Positions 1 through 5,050 are shown, counted from the stretch's first letter. The stretch is DNA of 5,050 bases from JBQCEE01 sp051960575 (GCF_051960575.1 NZ_JBQCEE010000015.1:1-5050), one strand, 5' to 3'. The notes: generated by a model from the sequence alone, not told the origin. Numbers and translations are program-made.

Positions 1-453
1 GGCGTCGCGGCGGCGCGCCCCCCCGACCACTACGGGGGGGCGCTGGGCATCGACCCCACCCACCTGGTCGCTGATCCGGTACTCGTAGCGGCGCCACAAC
101 GCGGCGAAGCGGGCGTCGAAGCCCGCGGGCGCCGGCCCGATCGACCGCAGCCGCACGTCGGCCGGCAGCACACCCGCCAGTCGCCGCACGAGCCGCGACT
201 GCTCGACCCCGGCCCACACCGTCGCGGGCACGTCGAGGTGCGCCACCTGTCCGGACGCGTGCACCCCCGCGTCCGTGCGCCCGGCGACGACGAGCGCGAG
301 GTCGTGCGTGCGCAGCACCGTCGCGAGTGCGTCGAGCAGCACCGCAGCGACCGTGCGCCGGCCGGGTTGGCGCGCCCAGCCGGAGAAGTCGGTGCCTTCG
401 TAGGCGAGGTCGAGCCGCAGCCGGACGCTGCCGCCGCCCTCGTCCGCCACCAT
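1..453 (-). CDS. truA: tRNA pseudouridine(38-40) synthase TruA, N-terminal part (3' end beyond window)
   Basis: TruA isomerises uridines 38, 39 and 40 in the anticodon arm of many tRNAs to pseudouridine; it is a cytoplasmic dimer. The minus strand is open from the ATG at 453-451 to the window edge, giving the first 151 residues of a protein usually near 260-290. Residues 11-30 carry the family opening (RLRLDLAYEGTDFSGWARQP). AGRTDAGVHASGQV at 58-70 is the catalytic motif, with the nucleophilic Asp at 61. FDARFAALWRRYEYRI (112-127) matches the conserved FxARFxAxxRRYxY segment. A GAGAGG lies nine bases upstream of the ATG and is a plausible ribosome site; a GTG one codon later is an alternative start. 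In many actinobacteria truA directly follows rplQ, but here other genes intervene, so it probably has its own promoter in the gap at 454-569. Identity is secure; the C-terminal half is not visible. Confidence 0.93.
   Translation of the reverse strand, partial: MVADEGGGSVRLRLDLAYEGTDFSGWARQPGRRTVAAVLLDALATVLRTHDLALVVAGRTDAGVHASGQVAHLDVPATVWAGVEQSRLVRRLAGVLPADVRLRSIGPAPAGFDARFAALWRRYEYRISDQVGGVDAQRPPVVVGGARRRDA
15..43. repeat. 11-bp perfect inverted repeat with C7/G7 tracts inside truA
   Basis: GCGCCCCCCCG (15-25) and its exact reverse complement CGGGGGGGCGC (33-43) flank a 7-base spacer (ACCACTA). It lies inside the truA reading frame, at codons for residues about 137-147, just after the conserved RRYEYRI block. 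In RNA it would be a very stable hairpin. The frame reads through it without a stop (QRPPVVVGGAR). A role is unknown; in DNA of this GC content it may be incidental. Confidence 0.6.
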
Positions 454-480
454 GCCCGCCAGCCTCTCAGACCTCGCTCG

Positions 481-494
481 CCGGCCCGGGCCGG
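481..494. repeat. 14-bp perfect palindrome in the divergent truA / GyrI-like gap
   Basis: CCGGCCCGGGCCGG is its own reverse complement and sits in the 116-bp region between the divergent starts of truA (453, minus) and the GyrI-like gene (570, plus). A smaller stem, GGCCG-TT-CGGCC, follows at about 504-515. A palindrome between divergent genes could be an operator, but it consists only of G and C in a very GC-rich genome, so chance is a serious alternative. I could not find convincing -10 or -35 hexamers on either strand in this gap. Confidence 0.35.
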
Positions 495-555
495 AGGTCG
501 GCCGTTCGGCCCTGCTCGCGGTGATGCGGACGCGACACGGTGGAGGTGCCACGTC

Positions 556-563
556 AGAAGGAG
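556..563 (+). promoter_or_regulatory. Ribosome binding site deciding the start of the GyrI-like gene
   Basis: AGAAGGAG ends six bases before the ATG at 570-572, a near-ideal Shine-Dalgarno sequence. It selects that ATG over the in-frame GTG at 540, which would place this motif inside the coding sequence. Confidence 0.85.
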
Positions 564-569
564 CCAACG

Positions 570-1034
570 ATGGACTACACGATCGACATCGTCGAGCGAC
601 CGCAGCAGACGGCGGCCGTCGTGCACGGTCATGCCGGGCCCGAGCACATCGCCGAGTTCGTCGGCCGGGCCTTCGGTGCCGTCGCACGCCTCGTCGAGCA
701 CGAGGGCCTGACCTATGCGGGCGCGCCGTTCGGGCGGTACGTGCCGACATCGGACGGCTTCGACATCGACGCCGGCTTCCCGGTCACCGGTGACGCGGTC
801 GCCGAGGGCGAGGTCGAGCTCATCACGCTGCCGGCCGGCCCGGCGGCGCACACCGTGCACACCGGCCCGTACGCCGAGGTCGGGGCGGCGTACGAGGCGA
901 CCGGCGCGTGGTTGCACGAGCACGGCTACCGGCGCGCGGGTGCCCCGTGGGAGGTCTACCTCGACGGACCCGACATCCCGCTGCCCCGCACGGAGCTGTT
1001 CTGGCCGGTTCGTCCGGCCGCCGACGGGTCATGA
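570..1034 (+). CDS. Stand-alone GyrI-like (AraC effector-binding) domain protein
   Basis: This is a 154-residue cytoplasmic protein made of one GyrI-like/AraC-type effector-binding domain, the fold known from SbmC/GyrI and the ligand-binding half of BmrR/Rob-type regulators. Seen in the sequence: an N-terminal strand (DYTIDIVERP, residues 2-11), the GAPFGRYVPT loop (51-60), DIDAGFPV (65-72), then LPAGPAAHTVHTGPYAEVGAAYEATGAWL across 87-115 and PWEVYLDGP (126-134). Glu128 in WEVY is the family's conserved acidic residue in the ligand pocket. No helix-turn-helix is present, so it is not itself a DNA-binding regulator of the AraC or MerR type. The start is fixed by AGAAGGAG six bases upstream. 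The stop overlaps the ATG of the next gene (ATGA), suggesting translational coupling. Stand-alone members have been linked to small-molecule binding or, in some clades, hydrolysis of cyclopropanoid compounds. The ligand here is unknown. Confidence 0.85.
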   Translation: MDYTIDIVERPQQTAAVVHGHAGPEHIAEFVGRAFGAVARLVEHEGLTYAGAPFGRYVPTSDGFDIDAGFPVTGDAVAEGEVELITLPAGPAAHTVHTGPYAEVGAAYEATGAWLHEHGYRRAGAPWEVYLDGPDIPLPRTELFWPVRPAADGS

Positions 1035-1192
1035 CCCTGCTGTGGCTGCTCGTCTGGTTCATCGCCGACCAGACCGGCGGCCGGGCGCCGCTGCGCCTCG
1101 ACCCGGTCAACGCGTGGGCGGGCACGCTGCTGCTGGCGATCGCCCTCGACCTCGGGACGAACCCCGCGCGCGCCGGCGCGCGCAAGCGGTGA
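1031..1192 (+). CDS. Small hydrophobic protein of unknown function (53 aa)
   Basis: I do not recognise a named family. The protein has 53 residues, with a hydrophobic stretch at 2-12 (TLLWLLVWFIA), a polar linker with DQTGGRAPLRLDP (13-25), a second hydrophobic stretch at about 27-41 (NAWAGTLLLAIALDL) and a basic tail ending ARKR. This suggests a tiny membrane protein with one or two short membrane segments; the first is short for a full span. Its ATG overlaps the TGA of the GyrI-like gene in an ATGA junction and has no clear ribosome site of its own, so expression is probably coupled to that gene. Support for its being real comes from the tight coupling, the protein-like hydrophobic pattern, and an ending that exactly abuts the convergent amidase stop. 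A longer reading from a GTG at 908 would overlap most of the previous gene and is unlikely. Confidence 0.65.
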   Translation: MTLLWLLVWFIADQTGGRAPLRLDPVNAWAGTLLLAIALDLGTNPARAGARKR

Positions 1193-2602
1193 TCAGGCCG
1201 GCGGCCGTACCGGACGTACCGGCCGGTCGACGACGCGTTCGACGGCCGCTGCGAGCCGCAGCACTGCCTGATCGGCACCCGCCGCGCCGACGAGGCTGAC
1301 GCCGACCGGCAACCCGTCGACGACACCCGCCGGCACCGTGACGCTCGGATAGCCCGCGACGGCCGCCGGCCCGTACGTCGCCACGCCCTCGTGGTCGCCG
1401 GAGGCGTAGTCGATGACCCAGGCCGGCTGATTGCTCACGGTGACGATCGCGTCGAGGCGCGCGCCGCCGAGCGCGTCGTCGAGCATCCGCCGTGCCGTGG
1501 TCGTGGCACGGGTGCGGTGCTCGCGGTAGCCGGCGTCGTCGAGCGGGGGCGCCGCGAGGGCCTGTTCGAGGATCTCCTGCCCGAACCGCGAGAGCTCGAC
1601 GTCGTCGCGGCGGTTGAACTCGACCAGGTCGGCGAGGCTGCGCACGGCCGCGCCCGGCGTGGATGCGAGGTAGGCGTCGATCTCGGCCTTGAACTCGCTC
1701 AGCAGCGCCGGCCACTCGTCCGGCTCAAGCGCGTCGGCCGCGACGGTCACCGGCTCGACGACGGCGCCCGCACCGACGAGCGCCTCGACGGTCGCGTCCA
1801 GCACGGCGGCGGTCGCGTCGTCGAGCCCGGCCGGCGTCCAGAGCCCGAGGCGCACACCTCGCAGGTCGGCGGGGATGACCTCGGACGGCTCGACACCGGC
1901 CAGCACCGCGAGCAACAGGGCGGCGTCCGCGACCGTGCGTGCCATCGGGCCGGCGGTGTCCTGGGCCGACGAGATCGGGACGATGCCGGCGCCAGGCACC
2001 GTCCCGAGGGTCGGCTTGACGCCGACGATGCCGCAGATGGCGGCCGGCGAGATGATCGACCCGTCGGTCTCGGTGCCGACCGCCAATGGTGCGAATCCCG
2101 CCGCGACGGCGGCGCCCGACCCGGACGACGACCCGCTCGTGTTCCGGGTGGGGTCGTGCGGGTTGCGGGTCTGCCCGCCGACCGCGCTCCAGCCGCTCGT
2201 CGAGCGGGTCGAGCGGAAGTTCGCCCACTCGGACAGGTTGGTCTTGCCGAGGATCACCGCCCCGGCCGCCCGCAGCCGGGTCACCAGCGGGGCATCGTCG
2301 GGACGCGAGTCGGCCAGCGCCCGAGACCCCGCCGTGGTCGCCGCGCCGGTGACGGCGATGTTGTCCTTCACCAGCACCGGCACGCCCTCCAGCGCGCGGG
2401 GCTCGTGCTCGCGCCGGTGCGCGTCGCTCGCCGCGGCCTGGTCGAGCGCGTCCGGCAGCACGGTGATGACCGAGCCGAGCCGCGGGTCGTCGGCGGCGAT
2501 GCGGTCGAGCAGCGCGCGTGTCGCGTCGACGGAGGTCAGCTCGCCCGCGGCGAGAGCGGCCAGCAGTTCGGTCGCCGTCGCGGCGGTGGGATCCAGGGGC
2601 AC
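1193..2602 (-). CDS. Amidase-signature family amidase, peptide-amidase-like
   Basis: This hydrolase of the amidase signature family (Ser-cisSer-Lys triad) would cleave carboxamide or amide bonds, releasing ammonia or an amine. It has 469 residues from the GTG at 2602, a normal family length. Seen: Lys79 in VPVLVKDNI; the glycine/serine loop GSSSGSG at 157-163, with Ser158 as the cis-serine; and GTETDGSIISPAA at 176-188, with Ser182 as the nucleophile. The 24-residue spacing from cis-Ser to nucleophile equals that in fatty acid amide hydrolase. The segment NLSEWANFRSTRSTSGWSAVGGQTRNP (122-148) and TETDGSI, rather than DTGGSIR, resemble the branch with bacterial peptide amidase, not GatA. There is no signal peptide, so it is probably cytoplasmic. 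A TTG one codon earlier (2605) is an alternative start. It lies downstream of the rplQ terminator on the same strand, and its stop directly abuts that of the convergent microprotein gene. Substrate is unknown; no neighbour points to a pathway. Confidence 0.93.
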   Translation of the reverse strand: MPLDPTAATATELLAALAAGELTSVDATRALLDRIAADDPRLGSVITVLPDALDQAAASDAHRREHEPRALEGVPVLVKDNIAVTGAATTAGSRALADSRPDDAPLVTRLRAAGAVILGKTNLSEWANFRSTRSTSGWSAVGGQTRNPHDPTRNTSGSSSGSGAAVAAGFAPLAVGTETDGSIISPAAICGIVGVKPTLGTVPGAGIVPISSAQDTAGPMARTVADAALLLAVLAGVEPSEVIPADLRGVRLGLWTPAGLDDATAAVLDATVEALVGAGAVVEPVTVAADALEPDEWPALLSEFKAEIDAYLASTPGAAVRSLADLVEFNRRDDVELSRFGQEILEQALAAPPLDDAGYREHRTRATTTARRMLDDALGGARLDAIVTVSNQPAWVIDYASGDHEGVATYGPAAVAGYPSVTVPAGVVDGLPVGVSLVGAAGADQAVLRLAAAVERVVDRPVRPVRPPA

Positions 2603-2608
2603 CAAGCG

Positions 2609-2614
2609 ACCCTA
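2609..2614 (-). promoter_or_regulatory. Candidate -10 element for a leaderless amidase transcript
   Basis: TAGGGT on the minus strand fits the actinobacterial TANNNT -10 pattern. It ends six bases before the GTG start at 2602, so transcription would begin at or next to the start codon; leaderless mRNAs of this geometry are common in actinobacteria. No good -35 is visible. TGGACG at 2641-2636 is about 21 bases away, which is too far. The embedded AGGG could instead act as a weak ribosome site seven bases before the GTG. Confidence 0.3.
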
Positions 2615-2648
2615 AGCCGCCGCGCTGCACCCCGCCGTCCACCCCCGC

Positions 2649-2703
2649 TTTGCGCCCGCAACTGGCGGGTCCAGCGCCCGGAACCGACAGCTGGGGGCGC
2701 AAA
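2649..2703. repeat. Intergenic structured element with repeated and inverted GCGCCC motifs
   Basis: TTTGCGCCC (2649-2657) and GGGCGCAAA (2695-2703) are exact reverse complements separated by 37 bases. Between them GCGCCCGGAAC (2674-2684) repeats GCGCCCGCAAC (2652-2662) with one mismatch, 22 bases apart. The right arm GGGCGC (2695-2700) can therefore pair with either left copy, giving two mutually exclusive folds. A small CTGG-CGGGT-CCAG stem-loop lies at about 2662-2674. It sits between the rplQ terminator and the amidase start. It could be a dispersed intergenic repeat, an operator or a leader structure; the sequence alone does not decide. Confidence 0.5.
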
Positions 2704-2732
2704 CATGCGGAGGACGCCGGGAGGGGACGAGA

Positions 2733-2768
2733 CGAGAGGGCCCCGACCAAACGGTCGGGGCCCTCTCG
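2733..2768 (-). terminator. Strong hairpin terminator after rplQ
   Basis: A perfect 16-bp stem, CGAGAGGGCCCCGACC (2733-2748) with its complement at 2753-2768, has a 4-base loop (AAAC on the plus strand). It begins 18 bases beyond the rplQ stop in the direction of transcription. There is no clear U-tract after it on the minus strand (TCTCGTCCCC), as is common for actinobacterial terminators. It marks the end of the rpsD-rpoA-rplQ transcript and separates the amidase and truA from it. Confidence 0.85.
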
Positions 2769-2786
2769 GCACGGCAGTTGCGGCGA

Positions 2787-3488
2787 TCAGCCCTCGTCGT
2801 CGCCCTGGGTCACGGCGTCGCCGGACTTGTTGGTGATGCCGTCGGCGTCGCCCTCGGCCGAGACGCCGTGGGTGCCCTCGACGGCCTCGGTGCCAGCCTC
2901 GACGTCACCGCCGCGCAGCGCGGCCTCCTCGTCGACCGCAGCGGCCTCCTCGGAGGCCACGACCTCGCGGTCGGCGGCGGCGTCGTCCTCGGCAGCGGCC
3001 GCAGCCACGCCGGCCGCGGTGGCCGACTCGGCCGCCGCGGCCTCGGCGATCTCGCGGGTACGGCCGGTGGCCGCCTTGCGCGGGGCCACCTTGGTGCCGC
3101 GGGCGCGCTCGGCCTCGGCGACGACGGTGTTCAGCTCCTCGACGAGCTCGATGACGGCCATGGGGGCGTTGTCGCCCTTGCGCGGGTTGGTCTTGATGAT
3201 CCGCGTGTAGCCGCCCGGACGGGTCGCGAACTTCGGCCCGATCTCGGCGAACAGCTTGTGCACGACGTCCTTGTCACGGATGACCGCCATGACCTGGCGA
3301 CGGGCGTGCAGATCACCGCGCTTGGCCTGGGTGATCAGCCGCTCGGCCAGCGGACGCAGCCGCTTGGCCTTGGCCTCCGTGGTGGTGATCCGGTCGTGCT
3401 CGAACAGCGACGTCGCCAGGTTGGCGAGCATCAGCCGCTCGTGGGCCGGACCACCGCCGAGGCGGGGACCCTTGGTGGGCGTGGGCAT
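2787..3488 (-). CDS. rplQ: 50S ribosomal protein L17 with long Ala/Glu-rich tail
   Basis: L17 (bL17) binds 23S rRNA near the polypeptide exit tunnel. The core occupies residues 1-120 and shows family motifs: MPTPTKGPRLGGGPAHERLMLANLATSLFEHDRITTTEAKAKRLRPLAERLIT at the start, then AEIGPKFATRPGGYTRIIKTNPRKGDNAPMAVIELVE (81-117). Residues from about 121 to 233 form a low-complexity extension, first basic (GTKVAPRKAATGRTRE, 131-146), then Ala/Glu/Asp-rich and acidic to the end. Bacterial L17 is often near 120-130 residues; actinobacterial forms are commonly 160-200, so 233 is long even there. AGGAG (minus strand, 3499-3495) lies six bases before the ATG, fixing the start. The gene begins 35 bases after the rpoA stop and is followed by a strong hairpin, consistent with the last gene of the operon. 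Confidence 0.97.
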   Translation of the reverse strand: MPTPTKGPRLGGGPAHERLMLANLATSLFEHDRITTTEAKAKRLRPLAERLITQAKRGDLHARRQVMAVIRDKDVVHKLFAEIGPKFATRPGGYTRIIKTNPRKGDNAPMAVIELVEELNTVVAEAERARGTKVAPRKAATGRTREIAEAAAAESATAAGVAAAAAEDDAAADREVVASEEAAAVDEEAALRGGDVEAGTEAVEGTHGVSAEGDADGITNKSGDAVTQGDDEG

Positions 3489-3494
3489 GTCGTG

Positions 3495-3499
3495 CTCCT
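3495..3499 (-). promoter_or_regulatory. Ribosome binding site of rplQ
   Basis: AGGAG on the minus strand stands six bases before the rplQ ATG, within the 35-base rpoA-rplQ spacer. No promoter or terminator is seen in that spacer, so the two genes are read together. Confidence 0.8.
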
Positions 3500-3523
3500 A
3501 GGAATGGACGGGGCCCGAGCGGC

Positions 3524-4561
3524 TTAGAGCTGCTCGGTCTCGGCGTAGTCGGTGTCGTCGGCGAAGTCGTCGCCCGGCGCGCCGTACGACTCGACGGTCG
3601 CGCTGGTCGGCAGGGCGAACCCGGGCGGGCTGTCCTTGAGCGCCAGACCGAGCTGCGCCAGCTTGATCTTGACCTCGTCGATGGACTTCGACCCGAAGTT
3701 GCGGATGTCGAGCAGGTCGGCCTCGCTGCGCCCGACGAGCTCGCCCACGGTGTGGACGCCCTCGCGCTTGAGGCAGTTGTACGACCGCACGGTGAGGTCG
3801 AGGTCCTCGATCGGCATCGAGAACGCGGCGATGTCGGCGACCTCGGCCGGCGACGGGCCGACGTCGATGCCCTCGGCCTCCTCGTTCAGCTCGCGGAACA
3901 GGCCGAACAGCTCGACCAGCGTGTGGCCGGCCGACGCCACGGCGTCGCGCGGGGTGATCGACTTCTTGGTCTCGACATCGACGACGAGCCGGTCGAAGTC
4001 GGTGCGCTGCTCGACACGGGTGGCCTCGACGGCGTACGTGACCTTGAGGACCGGCGAGTAGATCGAGTCGATCGGGATGCGCCCGATCTCCTGGCCCGGC
4101 TGCTTGTTCTGCACGGCGGTGACGTAGCCGCGGCCGCGCTCGACGACCAGCTCGATCTCGAGCCGGCCCTTCTTGTTGATCGTGGCGATGTGCAGCTCGG
4201 GGTTGTGCACCTCGACGCCGGCCGGCGGCGCGATGTCGGCCGCGGTGACCTCACCGGGGCCCTGCTTGCGCAGGTACATCACGACGGGCTCGTCGCTCTC
4301 GGAGCTGATGACCAGCTCCTTGAGGTTCAGGATGATGTCGGTGACATCCTCCTTCACGCCCTCGACGGTGGTGAACTCGTGCAGCACACCGTCGATGCGG
4401 ATGCTGGTGACCGCCGCGCCCGGGATGGACGACAGCAGGGTGCGGCGCAGCGAGTTGCCGAGCGTGTAGCCGAAGCCCGGCTCGAGCGGCTCGATGACGA
4501 AGCGCGACCGGTTCTCGGTGATCGGCTCTTCGCTGAGGGTGGGGCGCTGGGAGATCAGCAC
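3524..4561 (-). CDS. rpoA: DNA-directed RNA polymerase subunit alpha
   Basis: The alpha subunit dimerises to scaffold assembly of core RNA polymerase; its C-terminal domain contacts UP-element DNA and activators. The protein is 345 residues, typical for actinobacteria. The N-terminal assembly domain (about 1-230) contains FVIEPLEPGFGYTLGNSLRRTLLSSIPGAAVTSIRIDGVLHEF (21-63) and VEGVKEDVTDIILNLK (66-81), both highly conserved. A flexible linker follows, then the C-terminal domain (about 249-310) with LTVRSYNCLKREGVHTVGEL and IRNFGSKSIDEVKIKL. Arg259 corresponds to E. coli Arg265, the main DNA-contact residue. Residues 311-345 form an acidic tail (GDDFADDTDYAETEQL), usual in this phylum. The start is GTG at 4561, chosen because AAGGAG lies eight bases upstream and the MLISQRPTLSEE opening matches actinobacterial alpha subunits. 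Confidence 0.98.
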   Translation of the reverse strand: MLISQRPTLSEEPITENRSRFVIEPLEPGFGYTLGNSLRRTLLSSIPGAAVTSIRIDGVLHEFTTVEGVKEDVTDIILNLKELVISSESDEPVVMYLRKQGPGEVTAADIAPPAGVEVHNPELHIATINKKGRLEIELVVERGRGYVTAVQNKQPGQEIGRIPIDSIYSPVLKVTYAVEATRVEQRTDFDRLVVDVETKKSITPRDAVASAGHTLVELFGLFRELNEEAEGIDVGPSPAEVADIAAFSMPIEDLDLTVRSYNCLKREGVHTVGELVGRSEADLLDIRNFGSKSIDEVKIKLAQLGLALKDSPPGFALPTSATVESYGAPGDDFADDTDYAETEQL

Positions 4562-4569
4562 AGTGGGAA

Positions 4570-4575
4570 CTCCTT
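4570..4575 (-). promoter_or_regulatory. Ribosome binding site deciding the GTG start of rpoA
   Basis: AAGGAG on the minus strand lies eight bases before the GTG codon at 4561-4559 and supports initiation there. Confidence 0.8.
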
Positions 4576-4636
4576 GATTCGTGGGACGACCGCCATATGA
4601 CGTCCCGTTCGAGATATTCAGTTGTGACGCGGACGA

Positions 4637-4663
4637 GCGCCCCTCGGGTCGTCCGAGGGGCGC
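4637..4663 (-). terminator. Intercistronic hairpin between rpsD and rpoA
   Basis: GCGCCCCTCGG (4637-4647) and CCGAGGGGCGC (4653-4663) form a perfect 11-bp stem with a 5-base loop, starting 12 bases after the rpsD stop. There is no U-tract following it on the minus strand (TCGTCCGCGTC). It may be a partial terminator, a transcript-processing site or an mRNA-stability element that adjusts the ratio of S4 to alpha. A shorter AT-richer patch follows at about 4593-4622, but I see no convincing promoter hexamers there. Confidence 0.6.
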
Positions 4664-4675
4664 AGCGCCCAGCGC

Positions 4676-5050
4676 TTACTTCGAGTAGAGCTCGACGATG
4701 AGCTGCTCCTGGACCGGGATGTCGATCTGGGCCCGGACCGGGAGGGAGTGCACGAAGATCCGCAGCGTGTTCGGGACGACCTGCAGCCAGGCCGGCACCG
4801 GACGCTCGCCGTAGGTCTCGCGGGCGATGATGAACGGCGTCGTCTCGAGCGACTTCGGCTTGACGTCGATGATGTCCCACTGCGAGACGCGGTAGCTCGG
4901 GATGTCGACCTTCTGGCCGTTGACCAGGAAGTGGCCGTGGCTCACGAGCTGGCGGGCGTGACGCCGCGTGCGGGCGATGCCGGCACGGTAGATCACGTTG
5001 TCGAGGCGCGACTCGAGGATCTGCAGCAGGTTGTCACCCGTCTTGCCCTG
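4676..5050 (-). CDS. rpsD: 30S ribosomal protein S4, C-terminal part (5' end beyond window)
   Basis: S4 (uS4) is a primary 16S rRNA-binding protein that nucleates 30S assembly; in some bacteria it also represses its own operon. The frame is open from the right edge to a TAA at 4678-4676, giving the last 124 of about 200-205 residues, so roughly the first 80 are outside. The S4 RNA-binding domain is seen at visible residues 13-72: SRLDNVIYRAGIARTRRHARQLVSHGHFLVNGQKVDIPSYRV and QWDIIDVKPKS. The end, RAQIDIPVQEQLIVELYSK, is the conserved S4 C-terminus. An internal ATG at 4996 is not the real start, because conserved sequence (LLQILESRLDN) continues upstream of it. It leads into rpoA, as in other actinobacteria. 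Confidence 0.97.
   Translation of the reverse strand, partial: QGKTGDNLLQILESRLDNVIYRAGIARTRRHARQLVSHGHFLVNGQKVDIPSYRVSQWDIIDVKPKSLETTPFIIARETYGERPVPAWLQVVPNTLRIFVHSLPVRAQIDIPVQEQLIVELYSK

Noticed and set aside
15..43. Possible frameshift in truA at the homopolymer runs
   Set aside because: The real frame stays open to the edge and the residues after the RRYEYRI block remain plausible for TruA, while one alternative frame stops at 30-32.
540..569. GTG at 540 as start of the GyrI-like gene
   Set aside because: A near-perfect ribosome site lies just before the ATG at 570, and the GyrI-like fold normally begins with the first strand seen directly after that ATG.
30..923. Minus-strand open frame of 297 codons covering truA and the GyrI-like gene
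   Set aside because: It runs antisense through the GyrI-like gene and out of frame over truA; the conserved TruA motifs are in a different frame that is open to the window edge.
1193..2602. Amidase as GatA, the Glu-tRNA(Gln) amidotransferase subunit
   Set aside because: No gatB or gatC is adjacent, and the ETDGSI and SEWANFRS motifs point to the peptide-amidase-like branch rather than GatA.
1391..2836. Long plus-strand open frame (481 codons) opposite the amidase
   Set aside because: It is antisense to a clear amidase with an intact catalytic triad; its Arg/Gly/Asp-rich translation has no recognisable motifs and comes from GC-rich codon bias.
2778..3527. Plus-strand open frame of 249 codons opposite rplQ
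   Set aside because: It mirrors the L17 gene in the other strand and is low-complexity Gly/Leu/Arg; the minus-strand L17 is unmistakable.
3752..4600. Plus-strand open frame of 282 codons opposite rpoA
   Set aside because: It is a shadow of rpoA, rich in Asp/Val/Arg as expected from reversed codons, with no domain signs.
1..5050. Mobile element, CRISPR array, phage or defence system
   Set aside because: No transposase, integrase, terminal repeats with target duplication, spaced direct repeats or defence-domain proteins were seen.

Overview
This is a high-GC chromosomal window, strongly biased to G or C at third codon positions, from an actinobacterium. The evidence is the order rpsD-rpoA-rplQ-(truA) on the minus strand, GTG starts, an alpha subunit of actinobacterial type with an acidic C-terminal tail, and an L17 protein with an Ala/Glu-rich C-terminal extension. 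Genus cannot be fixed from the sequence; Propionibacteriales or a relative is a guess.

Reading the minus strand from the right edge, the window holds the 3' part of rpsD (30S protein S4, entering from beyond 5050), a 114-bp gap with an 11-bp perfect hairpin, rpoA (RNA polymerase alpha) and rplQ (L17). A strong 16-bp hairpin at 2733-2768, just after the rplQ stop, closes this block. These three genes are the distal part of the alpha ribosomal-protein operon. At the left edge, truA (tRNA pseudouridine 38-40 synthase) is also on the minus strand and runs out of the window. In many actinobacteria truA directly follows rplQ.

Here about 2.3 kb separates rplQ from truA. It holds an amidase-signature-family enzyme of the peptide-amidase-like type (minus strand) and a two-gene plus-strand unit: a stand-alone GyrI-like small-molecule-binding protein and a 53-residue hydrophobic microprotein joined by an ATGA overlap. 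The microprotein and the amidase converge with adjacent stop codons (TGATCA) and no base between them. The 181-bp rplQ-amidase gap contains a repeated GCGCCCG(C/G)AAC element with competing inverted arms, besides the terminator.

Most of the window is ordinary housekeeping DNA. I see no mobile element, CRISPR array, tRNA, rRNA or defence system. The least explained parts are the accessory genes between rplQ and truA, the microprotein, the intergenic structured element and the unusually long L17 tail.
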